Positions 13,683 to 20,105 of a stretch of DNA of 20,105 nucleotides are shown one piece after another (positions within the stretch are counted from its first letter, which is position 1; each line of letters opens with the position of its first letter). Source of the stretch: CBDCLY01 sp965218715. Lineage in GTDB: Bacteria > Bacteroidota > Bacteroidia > Flavobacteriales_E > Vicingaceae. The position numbers and the translations under genes were made by a program. Below the pieces are notes generated by a model, which searched no databases, was not told the DNA's origin, and saw only the letters and a program-made list of their open reading frames with translations. The stretch is from the NCBI GenBank assembly GCA_965218715.1, contig CBDCLY010000030.1, positions 1 to 20,105 on the forward strand, written 5' to 3'.

Positions 13683-14570
13683 ATGGGATCAAAAATACTC
13701 TACTACTTCATCATCATTCCATTATCGCATCTACCCTTTTGGCTGCTTTATTTAATTTCAGATTTTCTCTATTTGATTTTATATAAAATCTTTGGGTATC
13801 GCACCAAAGTGGTAAGAAGCAACCTAGAAAATTCTTTTCCGAACTATTCTAAGAAGGAAATTGACAAAATTGAGTCTAAATTTTACAGGCATTTATGTGA
13901 CCTCATTCTTGAAAGTATTAAAGCATTTAGTATAGACTTTGATGAAGCTTGTAAAAGAATGATTGACCGCAACATTGAGGTGGTGAACCGATATTATGAG
14001 CAAGGCCGGCAAGTTGTAATGGTTGGTGGTCATTATGGGAATTGGGAATTGTTCGCGATGACCATTGGAGAAGCATTAGAGCATGAGGCAATAGCCCTTT
14101 ACACTCCGCTAAAAAATGAATTCATTAATAGAAAAATTACTGAAAGTAGATCTAAATATGATCTCAATATGCTCTCCATAAAAGCCATCAAAGAAAAGCT
14201 TTCAGTATTGAATGAAGATAAAAGATATGCCATCATGTTTGGGTCAGATCAATCGCCAAGAAAAAGCCAAAAGGCCTATTGGATGAATTTCTTAAACCAG
14301 GAAACTGGAGTTCAATTTGGAACAGAAAAATTTGCAAGAGAATTTGATGCAGTGGTCATCTTCGCCAACATTTACAGAGTAAAAAGAGGGCATTATGAGG
14401 TAGATTATGAGTTGCTAACAGAAACTCCAAATGAAATGCCTCTTGGCGAGATCACTAAAGAGCACACCAGAAGACTAGAAAAAATAATTCAGGATGAGCC
14501 TGCTTTTTGGCTCTGGAGTCATAAAAGGTGGAAACACAAAAGGCCTGCCGACCAAATCTTAAATGAATAA
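13683..14570 (+). CDS. LpxL/HtrB-type lipid A (late) acyltransferase
   Basis: This 295-residue protein has an N-terminal membrane anchor with hydrophobic stretches at 5-37, followed by a cytoplasm-facing acyltransferase domain. The catalytic H-x4-E motif is HYGNWE (H117, E122). Other family marks are RSNLENSFP near 45-53, a GSDQSPRKSQKAYWMNFL run that acts as substrate-binding loop, and the closing FWLWSHKRWKHKRP. These enzymes add the secondary acyl chains to Kdo-lipid A in the inner membrane. Bacteroidota often have a single such enzyme, so I do not assign lpxL or lpxM. Some relatives act on other lysolipids, which remains an alternative. Confidence 0.88.
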   Translation: MGSKILYYFIIIPLSHLPFWLLYLISDFLYLILYKIFGYRTKVVRSNLENSFPNYSKKEIDKIESKFYRHLCDLILESIKAFSIDFDEACKRMIDRNIEVVNRYYEQGRQVVMVGGHYGNWELFAMTIGEALEHEAIALYTPLKNEFINRKITESRSKYDLNMLSIKAIKEKLSVLNEDKRYAIMFGSDQSPRKSQKAYWMNFLNQETGVQFGTEKFAREFDAVVIFANIYRVKRGHYEVDYELLTETPNEMPLGEITKEHTRRLEKIIQDEPAFWLWSHKRWKHKRPADQILNE

Positions 14571-14610
14571 ATTATTTCTTTTTTCTATTTTAGAGGAATA
14601 AGGAAAATTC

Positions 14611-15648
14611 ATGAATCAATTTTTGAGAAAATCTCGTTCCTCTGCAAGTCGAGGAAATAAATTTGGAAAATACCTTCTATATAGCATAGGAGAAATCATT
14701 TTAGTGGTAATAGGGATACTTATCGCAATTACCGTTAACAATTGGAATGAGGGAGAAAAGAACAAGAAAAAGATCGACCGATTAATGCTTGCGCTAGAAG
14801 AGGACATCATTAGCAATTCGACAAGAAGCAATGCAGTCATCAATTGGATGCTTCCTAAAGATTCTTTAATGGATTTAGTGCTCAATGGAGATGCGAAAAA
14901 GGAGGATTATCAATTGGGAAAACTTGGCCCTTTGCACTTGAATTATAATTCTGCAGAGATTTTAGACGACAACCTGAATAAAATCATTGATCAAGAAGAC
15001 AACATTCCAGAACAGTATGCCGATTTAATGATTGATCTTAAAAACTATCATGAAGCCATCAAAAATGAAGAAGGCATTTCAAATGTATTTAAAGATTATA
15101 CAGTTGCCCAAAACATCGAAATGGTAAATAATTTTCCTTGGTATTCAGAGCTTGGAAAAGAATTATCAGATGAAGCAATTGATTACTTTTTAGAAGACCG
15201 CATTTACAAAAATAAATTACAATTCTACCAAACCCTTCTGGTTGGGAATTATGGGCGAATTATCGCAACAAGAAGAAATCTAGAATTAAAGATCATTGCT
15301 GAATTAGCCAGCAAGGGAAAAGAAAACTGGTTGGAAAAAGCGGATTCGAGTTTAATAAAAATTGGTTATGGTTTAATTGAATCAGAAAGTTGCAGCGAGT
15401 TTAAGGATAGTCTAAAAGTTCTGAATGGTTATGCAATTTATCCGGCCATTATTAACAAAAGTGATAAAACGATAGACATTTTAATACATTTTAAACAGAA
15501 TCAAGGAGGAACTTTCCCTATTAAAATTGGCCCAAAGAAGTTTTCTACCTTGTCTCTGGCTGGCATAAAAAAAATTGAAATCATTGAGAATGGAGTCTGT
15601 AAAAACACCTACATCCCACGTCAAATGGGATTTATTATGCTGCCATAA
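14611..15648 (+). CDS. DUF6090 family membrane protein
   Basis: The 345-residue protein has the near-invariant opening of the family: a basic N-terminus with a KFGKYLLYSIGEIILVVIGI stretch, one membrane helix (about 22-41) and the NNWNE motif at residues 43-47. The remaining 295 residues are predicted to be helical and periplasmic, ending in a beta-rich section with several aromatic and glycine residues. The family is abundant in marine Bacteroidota, usually in several copies, and I know of no assigned function. It follows the acyltransferase gene by 40 nt on the same strand and may share its transcript, but no functional link is shown. Confidence 0.82.
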   Translation: MNQFLRKSRSSASRGNKFGKYLLYSIGEIILVVIGILIAITVNNWNEGEKNKKKIDRLMLALEEDIISNSTRSNAVINWMLPKDSLMDLVLNGDAKKEDYQLGKLGPLHLNYNSAEILDDNLNKIIDQEDNIPEQYADLMIDLKNYHEAIKNEEGISNVFKDYTVAQNIEMVNNFPWYSELGKELSDEAIDYFLEDRIYKNKLQFYQTLLVGNYGRIIATRRNLELKIIAELASKGKENWLEKADSSLIKIGYGLIESESCSEFKDSLKVLNGYAIYPAIINKSDKTIDILIHFKQNQGGTFPIKIGPKKFSTLSLAGIKKIEIIENGVCKNTYIPRQMGFIMLP

Positions 15649-15692
15649 CAATCGACAAATGCAAGATTTCATGCGACCAATTCTCCATTTCG

Positions 15693-15725
15693 TCTGCTAA
15701 AATACATTATTGAGATTTAGTTTTG
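15693..15725 (+). promoter_or_regulatory. mscL promoter
   Basis: TAGTTTTG at 15718-15725 matches TAnnTTTG exactly. TCTG at 15693-15696, one base off TTTG, lies 21 nt upstream. The leader would be about 55 nt and contains a 6-bp inverted repeat, TTAGGC (15741-15746) and GCCTAA (15757-15762). Confidence 0.55.
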
Positions 15726-15786
15726 TTTTTTTCTTACAAATTAGGCTACCTTAGCGGCCTAAATAAAACACATAAATCCTTATAAC

Positions 15787-16212
15787 ATGAACGAGTTTAA
15801 AAAATTTATTAGCAAAGGTAATGTCATGGAAATGGCAGTTGGTTTAATCATGGCCACATACTTTGGTGCTATTATCAAATCATTAGTTAATGATGTAATC
15901 ATGCCTCCAATTGGCCTTTTAATGGGCGGAGTTGATTTTGCTGAATTAAAAATGGTTTTGCAAGAAGCTGTAGTAGAATCAGCTGAGGGAGCTGGAGACG
16001 GCGTTGCGGAAGTTGCTATCTCTTACGGTGCTTTTATTAACACCATCATTACTTTTGTAATTGTAGCATTTGCCATCTTTATGGTTGTAAAGGGTTACAA
16101 TAAAATGAAAGAGAAAATGGAGAAAAAGAAAGAAGAAGCTCCAGCTGCTCCACCTGCTCCTTCTAAAGAAGAAGTATTGTTAGGTGAAATCAGAGACCTA
16201 CTTAAGAAGTAA
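15787..16212 (+). CDS. mscL: Large-conductance mechanosensitive channel MscL
   Basis: The 141-residue protein matches MscL in length and layout. A short amphipathic N-helix (MNEFKKFISKGN) leads to TM1 (about 15-43, with AVGLIMATYFGAIIKSLVND and MPPIGLLMGG). A variable periplasmic loop of about 30 residues is rich in Glu and Ala. TM2 covers about 78-101, and a cytoplasmic helix ends in LLGEIRDLLKK. It opens on membrane tension during hypo-osmotic shock. The pore-lining stretch has MATYF where many MscL proteins have IGAAF, a small deviation near the constriction. The linker before the C-terminal helix is Ala/Pro-rich. It has its own promoter and a strong terminator. Confidence 0.96.
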   Translation: MNEFKKFISKGNVMEMAVGLIMATYFGAIIKSLVNDVIMPPIGLLMGGVDFAELKMVLQEAVVESAEGAGDGVAEVAISYGAFINTIITFVIVAFAIFMVVKGYNKMKEKMEKKKEEAPAAPPAPSKEEVLLGEIRDLLKK

Positions 16213-16226
16213 GAATAACAATTAAG

Positions 16227-16259
16227 AAAAAGGGGATTCATCGAATCCCCTTTTTTTTT
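16227..16259. terminator. Bidirectional terminator between mscL and hemH
   Basis: AAAAAGGGGATTC (16227-16239) pairs with GAATCCCCTTTTT (16243-16255) around the loop ATC, and nine T's run from 16251 to 16259. The A-run on the left makes it work for both convergent genes. It begins 14 nt after the mscL stop and ends 5 nt from the hemH stop. Confidence 0.92.
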
Positions 16260-16264
16260 GCCCA

Positions 16265-17278
16265 TTATTTTCTTGAACGAATCATGTTTGAAACAGTTTT
16301 CACCCAAATAGGATGATCATTTAAACTTTCAACAAGTTGAACTTTTTCTCCTCCAAACTCTTCGAATATTTCTTGGTATTCAGAACCTATTTCAACAGTT
16401 GTTTCTAAGCAGTCAGCAACAAATGCAGGACTAAATGCTAGAATCTTCTTATCGCCAAGCTTGGCTCTTTCCTCTACCACCTCATCTGAAAAAGGGGTAA
16501 GCCATTTTTTATCCAAACGAGATTGAAAGGCAACAGTGTATTTTTCTTTGGGAATATTTAATGCCTCAACCAATAGCCTTGTCGTTGCGTAACATGTTGC
16601 TTTATAACAGTAGGCATTATCATCATCCATTTCCTCTTCACAATTGTGATCATTGCAGGGTGTTCCGTCTAAATAAACCTTATCTACATGTCGATCAGGC
16701 AGTCCATGATAAGAAAATAACACGTGGTCAAAATCATCAATTGGATGTTGTTTTGCACGTTCAACAAAGGCTTGAATATAGCCTGGATGATCCCAAAATT
16801 GACTAATGATAGAGAGTTCAGGAATTACCCACCATTTGCTAATTATTTTCATCGCCTTTTCCATTGCAGACCCACTGCTTGCAGAAGCATAGTGAGGGAA
16901 TAATGGAAGAATGATGATCTTTTTATAATTTTCTTTTCTCATCTCTCCCAAAACGTACTCCAAGCTTGGATTTTGGTAACGCATGGCCAAATGAACTCCG
17001 TACTCTTCCCCCAAATCTTGCTGAACAAGCTCTTTTAATGAATTCCCATGAATGATCAATGGAGAACCCTCAGTTGTCCACAATTCCTTATAAATTTTAG
17101 TGGAATTAAAAGAACGAAAGGGTACGATAATTAAATTGACTAAGATTTTCCTTAGAAGCCATGGAATATCTATGACTCTTGGATCGTTTAAAAACTCAGA
17201 CAAATACCTTCTTACCGCCGACCACGAATCTTGATCTGGTGTTCCTAAATTGATGAGTAATACTCCCGTTTTTGCCAT
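16265..17278 (-). CDS. hemH: Ferrochelatase
   Basis: This 337-residue enzyme inserts ferrous iron into a porphyrin in the last step of haem synthesis. It opens with GVLLINLGTPDQ and shows FPHYASASSGSAME, the catalytic FSYHGLP with H191, and SPAFVADCLETTVEI with E292, which matches the second conserved metal-site residue. Between them lies a Cys/His-rich segment at 208-229: C208, H211, C213, C224 and C229. Many ferrochelatases have only a short GDPY-type loop there. Some bacterial ferrochelatases carry a [2Fe-2S] cluster bound by internal cysteines, which may apply here. No cluster ligands are seen at the C-terminus. No other haem gene is adjacent. Confidence 0.95.
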   Translation of the reverse strand: MAKTGVLLINLGTPDQDSWSAVRRYLSEFLNDPRVIDIPWLLRKILVNLIIVPFRSFNSTKIYKELWTTEGSPLIIHGNSLKELVQQDLGEEYGVHLAMRYQNPSLEYVLGEMRKENYKKIIILPLFPHYASASSGSAMEKAMKIISKWWVIPELSIISQFWDHPGYIQAFVERAKQHPIDDFDHVLFSYHGLPDRHVDKVYLDGTPCNDHNCEEEMDDDNAYCYKATCYATTRLLVEALNIPKEKYTVAFQSRLDKKWLTPFSDEVVEERAKLGDKKILAFSPAFVADCLETTVEIGSEYQEIFEEFGGEKVQLVESLNDHPIWVKTVSNMIRSRK

Positions 17279-17380
17279 AATTGAATTTTTAACCTAGACA
17301 ACAAAAGTCTTGAATTGTTTTGTCTTTTATCTTGTTTTTAATGTGGAAAGAGGAATGAAAGAACAGTAGATTCTTTAGAT

Positions 17381-18997
17381 TTATTTTTGGAGCCTTGCAC
17401 CTGTCTTGTTAAGGTGTTTTACAAGGGCCAAAAGCAAAATTAAAGGAGCAAGAAAAGCAGCTACTCTTCCCAAATAATCTCCATGCTTAGTATAGAATGT
17501 AATTTTCTCATTTTTACAAACTGAGCCACTAAAACTATCTTTTTCCCACCAGTTAGTTGTGTGAAGCAATTCACCTCTATCGCTAATGATGGCAGATATT
17601 CCAGTATTTGCGCTTCTTACTACCCATTTTCTTGTTTCAATTGCTCTTAACCTAGCATAGGCTAAATGTTGTTTATAACCAGGAGTATTTCCCCACCAAC
17701 CATCGTTGGTAATGATGCTTAACAAGTTCGCTCCTTTTAAAACGTATTGATTTACGTATTCTCCAAAAATTGACTCATAACAGATGATGGGAGCAACAAC
17801 TAGATCGCTGTTGTTTGATGAAAATACACTTGGAGATTTTTGAGTGCCTAATCTTCCAGAGGTTCCTCCTAAATTAATAGACAGTTTTTGCATCAAGGGT
17901 ATGGATTTAATAAAAGGAAGCTTTTCTGCTCCCAACACCAATTTTGATTTGTGGTGAATTGGAATCATCTCACTGGAGTCGATCTGGATGGCGGTATTGT
18001 AATTATCATAGTAGCCAGAGCCATCAGCAAATTTGTTTGCAGTAGGCCCTAATTCATCTCCCTTAACATATAGTTTTGTAGTGTTTAAACCTGTTATTAC
18101 TTTTAGGTTTGGGAACTCAGAAATTAGTTTTCTTATTTCTTCGGTGCCATAAGCAAATTCAATGGCATGTTCCCAATAATAATCTGAAAAGGCCGTCTCT
18201 GGGAATAGTAAGAGCTCAGTTTCTTCATCCACTACTTCTCTTGCCAAATCAACCATATGATCAATTTGATCTGAGCCAACCATGCCGCCAAATTTCTCCT
18301 TATAAGGGTCAATATTGGGTTGAACAATCGCTACTTTTATTTTTTCACTTGCCGTAGGAGCTTCTAATAAAATCGTTGAGCTAATTAAAACAGGAGCAAT
18401 CAATGTGGTTAAATAAGAAACATACTTAAGCTTTTTAGGACGCTGCATTTGGGTGAGCCCAATCAAAAGCTTAGCTCCCATAACATTCAACACTAGCACC
18501 CATAGACTTCCACCTAAAATCCCAGTGTATTCATACCATTGAATCCAAGACACAGAATTGGCAAAACCATTCCCTAAACTTAACCAAGACCAGCTTAGCT
18601 CCCAGTTTAAATGCAAATATTCAAAGGCTAACCATAAAATGGGAAAAGTGATATAGGCTTCCTTCTGTCCTACCTTTCTTTTAACCATAGCAAAAGCAAA
18701 AAACACCGTAGCCATGAACAGACTATTGCAAATTACTGCTACAAAAGCCCCCCAGTCCGACGCATTGTAAATCCACCATGTTGATGCCGTATTGAACAAC
18801 AAAAAACCCATTAATGACCAAAAAAAGACGCTGAGACTCGACTTAGCCTTTAAGAACAATTGATGCTCTAACAGGAACAATGGAATAAAACCAACAAACA
18901 ACAAAAAGCTTAAATCGCCAATACTAGGCCATGAAAGAGCCATCAAAATTCCAGAGAAGGATGAAAATAAGAAATACTTGAGCCAGTCTTTTTGCAT
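17381..18997 (-). CDS. lnt: Apolipoprotein N-acyltransferase
   Basis: This 538-residue protein has an N-terminal block of about six to eight membrane helices (1-210), a periplasmic nitrilase-like domain (about 218-490) and one C-terminal helix (about 508-528). The catalytic triad is visible: E267 in LLFPETAF, K350 in HHKSKLVLGAEKLPF, and C406 in APIICYESIFGEY. Other family marks are VAIVQPNIDPYKEK and SIITNDGWWGNTPG followed by the RAIETRKWVVRSANTGISA run. Lnt transfers an acyl chain from phospholipid to the N-terminal cysteine of lipoproteins, the final maturation step before Lol sorting. It has its own -7 box and is divergent from the endonuclease gene across 54 nt. Confidence 0.96.
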   Translation of the reverse strand: MQKDWLKYFLFSSFSGILMALSWPSIGDLSFLLFVGFIPLFLLEHQLFLKAKSSLSVFFWSLMGFLLFNTASTWWIYNASDWGAFVAVICNSLFMATVFFAFAMVKRKVGQKEAYITFPILWLAFEYLHLNWELSWSWLSLGNGFANSVSWIQWYEYTGILGGSLWVLVLNVMGAKLLIGLTQMQRPKKLKYVSYLTTLIAPVLISSTILLEAPTASEKIKVAIVQPNIDPYKEKFGGMVGSDQIDHMVDLAREVVDEETELLLFPETAFSDYYWEHAIEFAYGTEEIRKLISEFPNLKVITGLNTTKLYVKGDELGPTANKFADGSGYYDNYNTAIQIDSSEMIPIHHKSKLVLGAEKLPFIKSIPLMQKLSINLGGTSGRLGTQKSPSVFSSNNSDLVVAPIICYESIFGEYVNQYVLKGANLLSIITNDGWWGNTPGYKQHLAYARLRAIETRKWVVRSANTGISAIISDRGELLHTTNWWEKDSFSGSVCKNEKITFYTKHGDYLGRVAAFLAPLILLLALVKHLNKTGARLQK

Positions 18998-19008
18998 ATC
19001 GGTGTCGA

Positions 19009-19016
19009 CAAAACTA
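19009..19016 (-). promoter_or_regulatory. -7 box upstream of lnt
   Basis: The minus strand reads TAGTTTTG, an exact TAnnTTTG match, ending 11 nt before the lnt ATG. Only 8 bp separate it from the opposing -7 box of the endonuclease gene. Confidence 0.5.
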
Positions 19017-19024
19017 TTAATAAT

Positions 19025-19032
19025 TAAGTTTG
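19025..19032 (+). promoter_or_regulatory. -7 box upstream of the endonuclease I gene
   Basis: TAAGTTTG matches TAnnTTTG exactly and ends 19 nt before the ATG at 19052. Its -33 region would lie inside the lnt leader, so the two divergent promoters overlap. Confidence 0.5.
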
Positions 19033-19051
19033 CTTTGTTGAATTTTGAATT

Positions 19052-20105
19052 ATGAAAAACACCATTTTATTTCTCCTTTTCCTTCCCCTATTTGCTATAG
19101 GTCAACTTCTTGTTCCAAATCAGTCTCAGATTAATTTTGGGAATGTAATGGTTGGTCAAATTGATAGTGTTCAAATCTCCGTTCAAAATAATAGCAGCAG
19201 CCCTATACAAATTACTGGATTGAAGTTTTACAGTATCTATAACCACAATCCCTTCTCTAGCTCTACAACTAGTTTGATGGTTCCTGCACAAGGCTCAGTT
19301 TCCTTTTATGTTCGATTTGAGCCAGAACAAAACATTCTTCACAACAGCGAATTGGTAATTCAACACAACTTTAACACAGGTTTTGAGGCCATTGATTTAA
19401 TTGGACAAGGGAAATTCCCCAACAGCTATTACAATAGCACAGAAAATTTAAGCGAACAAGCTTTAAAAAATGCTTTAAAAACCAGAACTGGGCAATCCTA
19501 CCAACAAGTTTCTTACAACGTGGCCAGAGACAATATGTATGGCTCTATCGATAACAACGGTGGGTCTGTTACTTGCGTGTATACAGGAAGAGTAGCTACG
19601 TTTAATAGTCGGACTGGTGCCAACAGCAATAACTTCAATTGTGAACATACTTTCCCTCAAGGATTTTTTAATCAGGCATTGCCGATGAGAAGTGATATCC
19701 ATCACCTTTTTCCCACCGATGTTAATTCCAATAGCCAAAGAAGCAATCTGCCTTTTGGTATTGTGAATGGCAATGGAACTTGGTCGCAAGGAGGATCCAA
19801 AAAAGGTGGAGGAAACTTTGAACCAAGAGATCTGCAAAAAGGCGCAACGGCTAGAGCAATGATGTACTTTGTAATTCGATACCAAGATTATTCAAGTCAT
19901 TTTTCAAGTCAGGAAAGCATTTTAAGGACTTGGCACAATACCTATCCACCGAGCACTGGAGAAACACAGAGAAATGCGGCTATTTTTAATGTTCAGAACA
20001 ATCGAAATCCTTTTGTAGATTATCCTCAATTGGAAAAAAGGATCAGCAATTTTGTAAGCAATTCAGTGGCTTCTTCTCAGTTCGGTTTAGATATATTACA
20101 ATCTT
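19052..20105 (+). CDS. Secreted endonuclease I with N-terminal HYDIN/ASPM-like domain (runs off right edge)
   Basis: From ATG 19052 the frame stays open for 351 codons to the window end. A signal peptide covers about 1-18 (LFLLFLPLFAIGQ). Residues about 19-125 form an Ig-like HYDIN/ASPM-type domain (INFGNVMVGQIDSVQISVQN, then VRFEPEQ and LIGQG). The endonuclease I domain starts near 135. It shows CEHTFPQG with E198-H199, which aligns with the Glu-His catalytic pair of the Vvn/EndA family, then SDIHHLFPTDVNSNSQRSN, a GATARAMMYFVIRY helix and NRNPFVDYPQLEKRI. Such enzymes cut DNA and RNA without sequence preference outside the cell, often to scavenge nutrients or degrade biofilm DNA. The missing C-terminus may carry further adhesion domains or a type IX sorting signal. 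Confidence 0.88.
   Translation, partial: MKNTILFLLFLPLFAIGQLLVPNQSQINFGNVMVGQIDSVQISVQNNSSSPIQITGLKFYSIYNHNPFSSSTTSLMVPAQGSVSFYVRFEPEQNILHNSELVIQHNFNTGFEAIDLIGQGKFPNSYYNSTENLSEQALKNALKTRTGQSYQQVSYNVARDNMYGSIDNNGGSVTCVYTGRVATFNSRTGANSNNFNCEHTFPQGFFNQALPMRSDIHHLFPTDVNSNSQRSNLPFGIVNGNGTWSQGGSKKGGGNFEPRDLQKGATARAMMYFVIRYQDYSSHFSSQESILRTWHNTYPPSTGETQRNAAIFNVQNNRNPFVDYPQLEKRISNFVSNSVASSQFGLDILQS

Noticed and set aside
15741..15762. 6-bp inverted repeat TTAGGC/GCCTAA in the mscL leader as a riboswitch or terminator
   Set aside because: The stem is short, the loop is 10 nt and no T-run or conserved core follows; not enough to call a regulatory RNA.
19475..19885. Minus-strand 136-codon frame
   Set aside because: It is antisense to the endonuclease I catalytic core, whose motifs are clear on the plus strand.
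1..20105. CRISPR array, insertion sequence, prophage, toxin-antitoxin or restriction system
   Set aside because: No regularly spaced direct repeats, transposase, integrase, capsid or restriction motifs were seen on either strand.

Overview
This roughly 36% GC (by eye) window has the hallmarks of a Bacteroidota chromosome, probably a Flavobacteriales- or Cytophagales-type organism. The protein families point that way: a DUF6090 protein, a GreA-like 149-aa protein, a two-domain TonB_C protein, a HYDIN-like/endonuclease I fusion and a DUF4956 protein. So do the promoters, which are mostly copies of the Bacteroidota -7 box TAnnTTTG with no clear Shine-Dalgarno sequences. The genus cannot be told from the sequence alone. 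Most of the window is ordinary housekeeping and envelope gene content, tightly packed, with no insertion sequence, CRISPR array, phage or rRNA.

Left part (1-2728, all minus strand). Transcription runs from an ECF sigma factor through a one-helix putative anti-sigma protein to a CpxP/Spy-like periplasmic protein, the three genes overlapping by 8 nt each. This looks like a CnrYXH-type envelope or metal stress module. A terminator-like hairpin follows. Beyond it lie a DUF4956 membrane-protein gene and an HlyD-like membrane-fusion protein that runs off the left edge. The DUF4956 gene is broken by five single-base gains, all in or at short homopolymers and all of the same sign. This is the strangest feature of the window: either a very fresh pseudogene or local sequencing error.

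Centre-left (2729-7380). A gene-poor stretch holds a 9-bp hairpin, a 26-codon micro-ORF and a tRNA-Pro(GGG) gene with its own -7 box and a strong terminator. Next come a C-terminal scrap of a GIY-YIG nuclease, comM (minus) and, divergently, a secreted double TonB_C protein with a textbook promoter. gmhA (sedoheptulose-7-phosphate isomerase), an unknown secreted protein and a DUF922 putative metalloprotease complete this part. Both convergent pairs here end in stop codons that overlap by 4 nt.

Centre (7399-13651). dsbD carries a tandemly duplicated N-terminal domain and is followed by the DUF922 gene. A second minus-strand operon, pabB-tilS-yhhQ (folate precursor synthesis, tRNA-Ile lysidinylation, queuosine-precursor transport), has 7-8 nt overlaps and two GTG starts. 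It diverges from the GreA-like gene.

Right part (13683-20105). On the plus strand are an LpxL/HtrB-type acyltransferase, a DUF6090 protein and mscL, closed by a bidirectional terminator shared with hemH (minus). lnt (minus) follows, and diverges from a secreted endonuclease I gene that runs off the right edge. gmhA, the acyltransferase and lnt together fit an outer membrane with lipopolysaccharide and triacylated lipoproteins. No clearly new defence or mobile system is visible. The best leads are the damaged DUF4956/HlyD locus with its ECF module and the four-cysteine insert in ferrochelatase.
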